This document shows positions 59,791 to 64,000 of a DNA stretch of 64,000 nt, in pieces. Under the pieces are notes generated by a model. It did no database searches. It had not been told where the DNA came from and worked only from the letters and a program-made list of their open reading frames with translations. This DNA is from Leptodactylus fallax (Eukaryota; Chordata; Amphibia; Anura; Leptodactylidae), in assembly GCA_947044405.1 (NCBI GenBank), contig CAMRHE010000011.1:8620001-8684000 (forward strand), in the 5' to 3' direction. The first letter of the stretch is position 1. Each line of letters opens with the position of its first letter. The position numbers were made by a program, and so were the translations under genes.

Positions 59791-60166
59791 ATGATATTCT
59801 TACTTTTAAGAAAGGCATCCAGGCCTCTATTGAACTTTGTATAAATTATCAGATATCACCACAGTGAGTTCCATAGTTTCATCGCTCTTACTGTAAAGAA
59901 GTCCTGACTATGTCTATGTAAAATCTTTTTTCCTCTAGAAGTAGAGGATGCACACTTTTCGAAGTTACAGGCCTCAGTATAAATAGATTATCGGAAAGAT
60001 CTCTGTACTGACCACTCATATATTTGTACATTGTAATTAGGTCACCCCTAAGCCTTTTTTTTTTTAAACTGAACAATCCCAATTTTTATAATCTATATTT
60101 ATACACTAATCCACTGATCCCCTTAAATACCTTGCTTGCTCTCCTCTGCACCCGTTCCAGTTCAGC
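59791..60166 (-). pseudogene. LINE b ORF2 C-terminal remnant
   Basis: Minus strand 60082-59888 reads LRGDLITMYKYMSGQYRDLSDN, LFILRPVT and HPLLLEEKRFY: the tail beyond the RT in CR1/L2-type ORF2. It gives the intact order of the words split across the inversion breakpoints in LINE a. Confidence 0.85.
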
Positions 60167-61809
<1,643 letters not shown>

Positions 61810-62671
61810 TATTCTTCCTATATACAGGTGTCAAAAATTGTGCACAATATTCTACATGTGGTCTGAACAGTGACTTGTATTGATAGAATGATATCCTCGT
61901 CATGAGCATATATTCCTCTCTTAATGCATCCCATGATTTTATTTGCTTTGGCAGTAGCTTCCTGACACTGGTTGCTAACATAGAGATTACTGTTCACTAA
62001 TATCCCCAAGTCTCATTCAGCAGCAATCTTACTCACTGTTTTATTATTTAATACATAATTGTAACTCTAGTTTTCACATCCCTGGCACATAACTTTACAT
62101 TTATCCACATTAAAATTAATCTGCCATTTCTCTGCCCAAGCTTCCAGGTTCCATAAACCATCCTCTGTGTTGACTACTTTACAAATCTGCAAAAAATGAG
62201 GTTCTACTCTGCAAACCATCTACCACGTCATTGATAAAAATATTAAAAAACAGTGCTGACCCCTGAGACAACACCCCACTGGTGACTGTAACCCAATCAG
62301 AGTATGTACCATTAATAACTACTCTCTGTATCCTATCTGTGAGCCAGTTACTAACCCAGTGTTGTCATGTTATGTTCCAATATTTTAAATGGTACAGTAT
62401 CAAACACCTTTGAAAAGTCCAGGTATACATTAACCAGGTCCAGTTTAGAACTTACCTCCTCATAAAAACTGATAAGTTTAGTTTGACAGGACCTATCCCT
62501 CATAAACCCATGCTGGTACTGTGTTATAAGCTTATTACCATTGTCATTCTCCAGGATAGCATCTCTTAGAAATCCTTCAAATAATTTTCCCACAACAAAG
62601 GTTACATTTACCAGCCTATACTTTCCAGGCTCACTTCTACACCCCTTTTTGAATATTGCCGTTGGATTACC
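61810..62671 (-). pseudogene. LINE b reverse transcriptase remnant
   Basis: 62593-62351 reads QHGFMRDRSCQTKLISFYEE then VYLDFSKVFDTVPFK, the palm motif A region (YLDFSKAFD). 62009-61818 reads MGILVNSNLYVSNQCQEATA, AKANKIMGCIKRGI and DEDIILS. The catalytic ADD segment falls between, in a region with frameshifts. Confidence 0.84.
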
Positions 62672-63593
<922 letters not shown>

Positions 63594-63650
63594 TGCACAA
63601 ATCCTGTGGAACAGACCCAATCATTACTGAATCCCATATAAAGGTCTGTC

Positions 63651-64000
63651 CAGTGGCGTAAGTACCGCCGTAGCAGCAGTAGCAACAGCTATGGTGCCTG
63701 CGACCTTTGGGGACCCCTGTTTTTTTTTTTTTGTTTTTTTTTTTAAATAGGTTGTTACCTGCTGGAGTAATTCCAGCAGGAAAACGGGCCCTATTTACTT
63801 ACCAATCCATGTTCCTGATCATGGCCACCTCCAAATCCATTTTTGCCCTTCAGGGGAAACCCCAATAAATACTACTATTATTATACTTTGGGGTCTCTTC
63901 AAGTATAATGAATGGAGGCCCAGGGGAGGTGACAAACATAAAAACCAGTGTTACTCACCTCTCCTGGGCTCTGGCACGACTCCATGCTGTCTTCGGGCCT
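63651..64000. mobile_element. hAT-E type element, left end, runs off the window
   Basis: Starts cagtggcgtaagtaccgccg, close to the hAT-E left end (caggggcgtaaataccg). It holds a T tract, the stem gttacctgctgg with ccagcagg at 63744-63780, a decayed hairpin at 63882-63912, and the arm gaggtgacaaacataaaaac cagtgttactcacct at 63925-63962. The right end is outside the window. Confidence 0.8.

Overview
The window is a dense nest of eukaryotic transposable elements. I recognise no host exon, tRNA, rRNA or CRISPR array, and no prokaryotic feature. The mixture of several Tc1/mariner families, hAT elements with 8-bp target duplications, CR1/L2-type LINEs, a Penelope-like element (PLE), TTAA-flanked non-autonomous elements and tracts of A, T or TA suggests an amphibian, most likely a frog. 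That is inference from repeat style; a fish is the main alternative. Every coding region I can support is transposon-derived, and nearly all are broken. Labels such as hAT-A or Tc1-K are mine.

Layout. 1-847: 3' part of a Tc1 element cut by the window edge. 1804-7788: three non-autonomous hAT-like elements (A, B, C) inserted within a few bases of each other; A and B share one 8-bp duplication. 8798-9177: Tc1-type MITE. 10046-11834: hAT-D with hAT-E nested inside. 12475-13480: decayed tandem array with a unit near 120 bp. 13490-16240: AT-rich, nothing recognised. 16262-23784: a three-level nest in which Tc1-F is split by TTAA-element G, which is itself split by Tc1-H1. 24290-24845: hairpin and 31-bp minisatellite. 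25322-26237: two TTAA-flanked MITEs. 26600-27975: partial second copy of G.

32540-44565 is one CR1/L2-type LINE on the plus strand. Its reverse-transcriptase block (35171-38757) is inverted in place. It has been hit by a hAT-C relative, Tc1-K1, a 281-bp insert carrying a hammerhead-ribozyme-like core, and a 5.4-kb hAT with a decayed transposase (hAT-Z). 47265-56283 is a PLE with direct terminal repeats, an inverted 5' segment, RT and GIY-YIG remnants, and two solo LTRs, each with a perfect 5-bp duplication. 56350-63650 is a second CR1/L2-type LINE on the minus strand, hit by Tc1-K2 (itself hit by Tc1-H2), Tc1-K3 and Tc1-L. A hAT-E-type end begins at 63651 and runs off the window.

The nesting gives a relative time order: LINEs and PLE first, then Tc1-K, hAT-Z and Tc1-F, then element G, then Tc1-H. 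The least damaged genes are the Tc1-H1 transposase (one nonsense codon in 340) and the Tc1-K2 transposase (one homopolymer frameshift). The most unusual features are the in-place LINE inversion, the ribozyme-like cores in retroelement repeats, the reuse of one 8-bp hAT target, and a hairpin plus 31-bp minisatellite module found at four loci.
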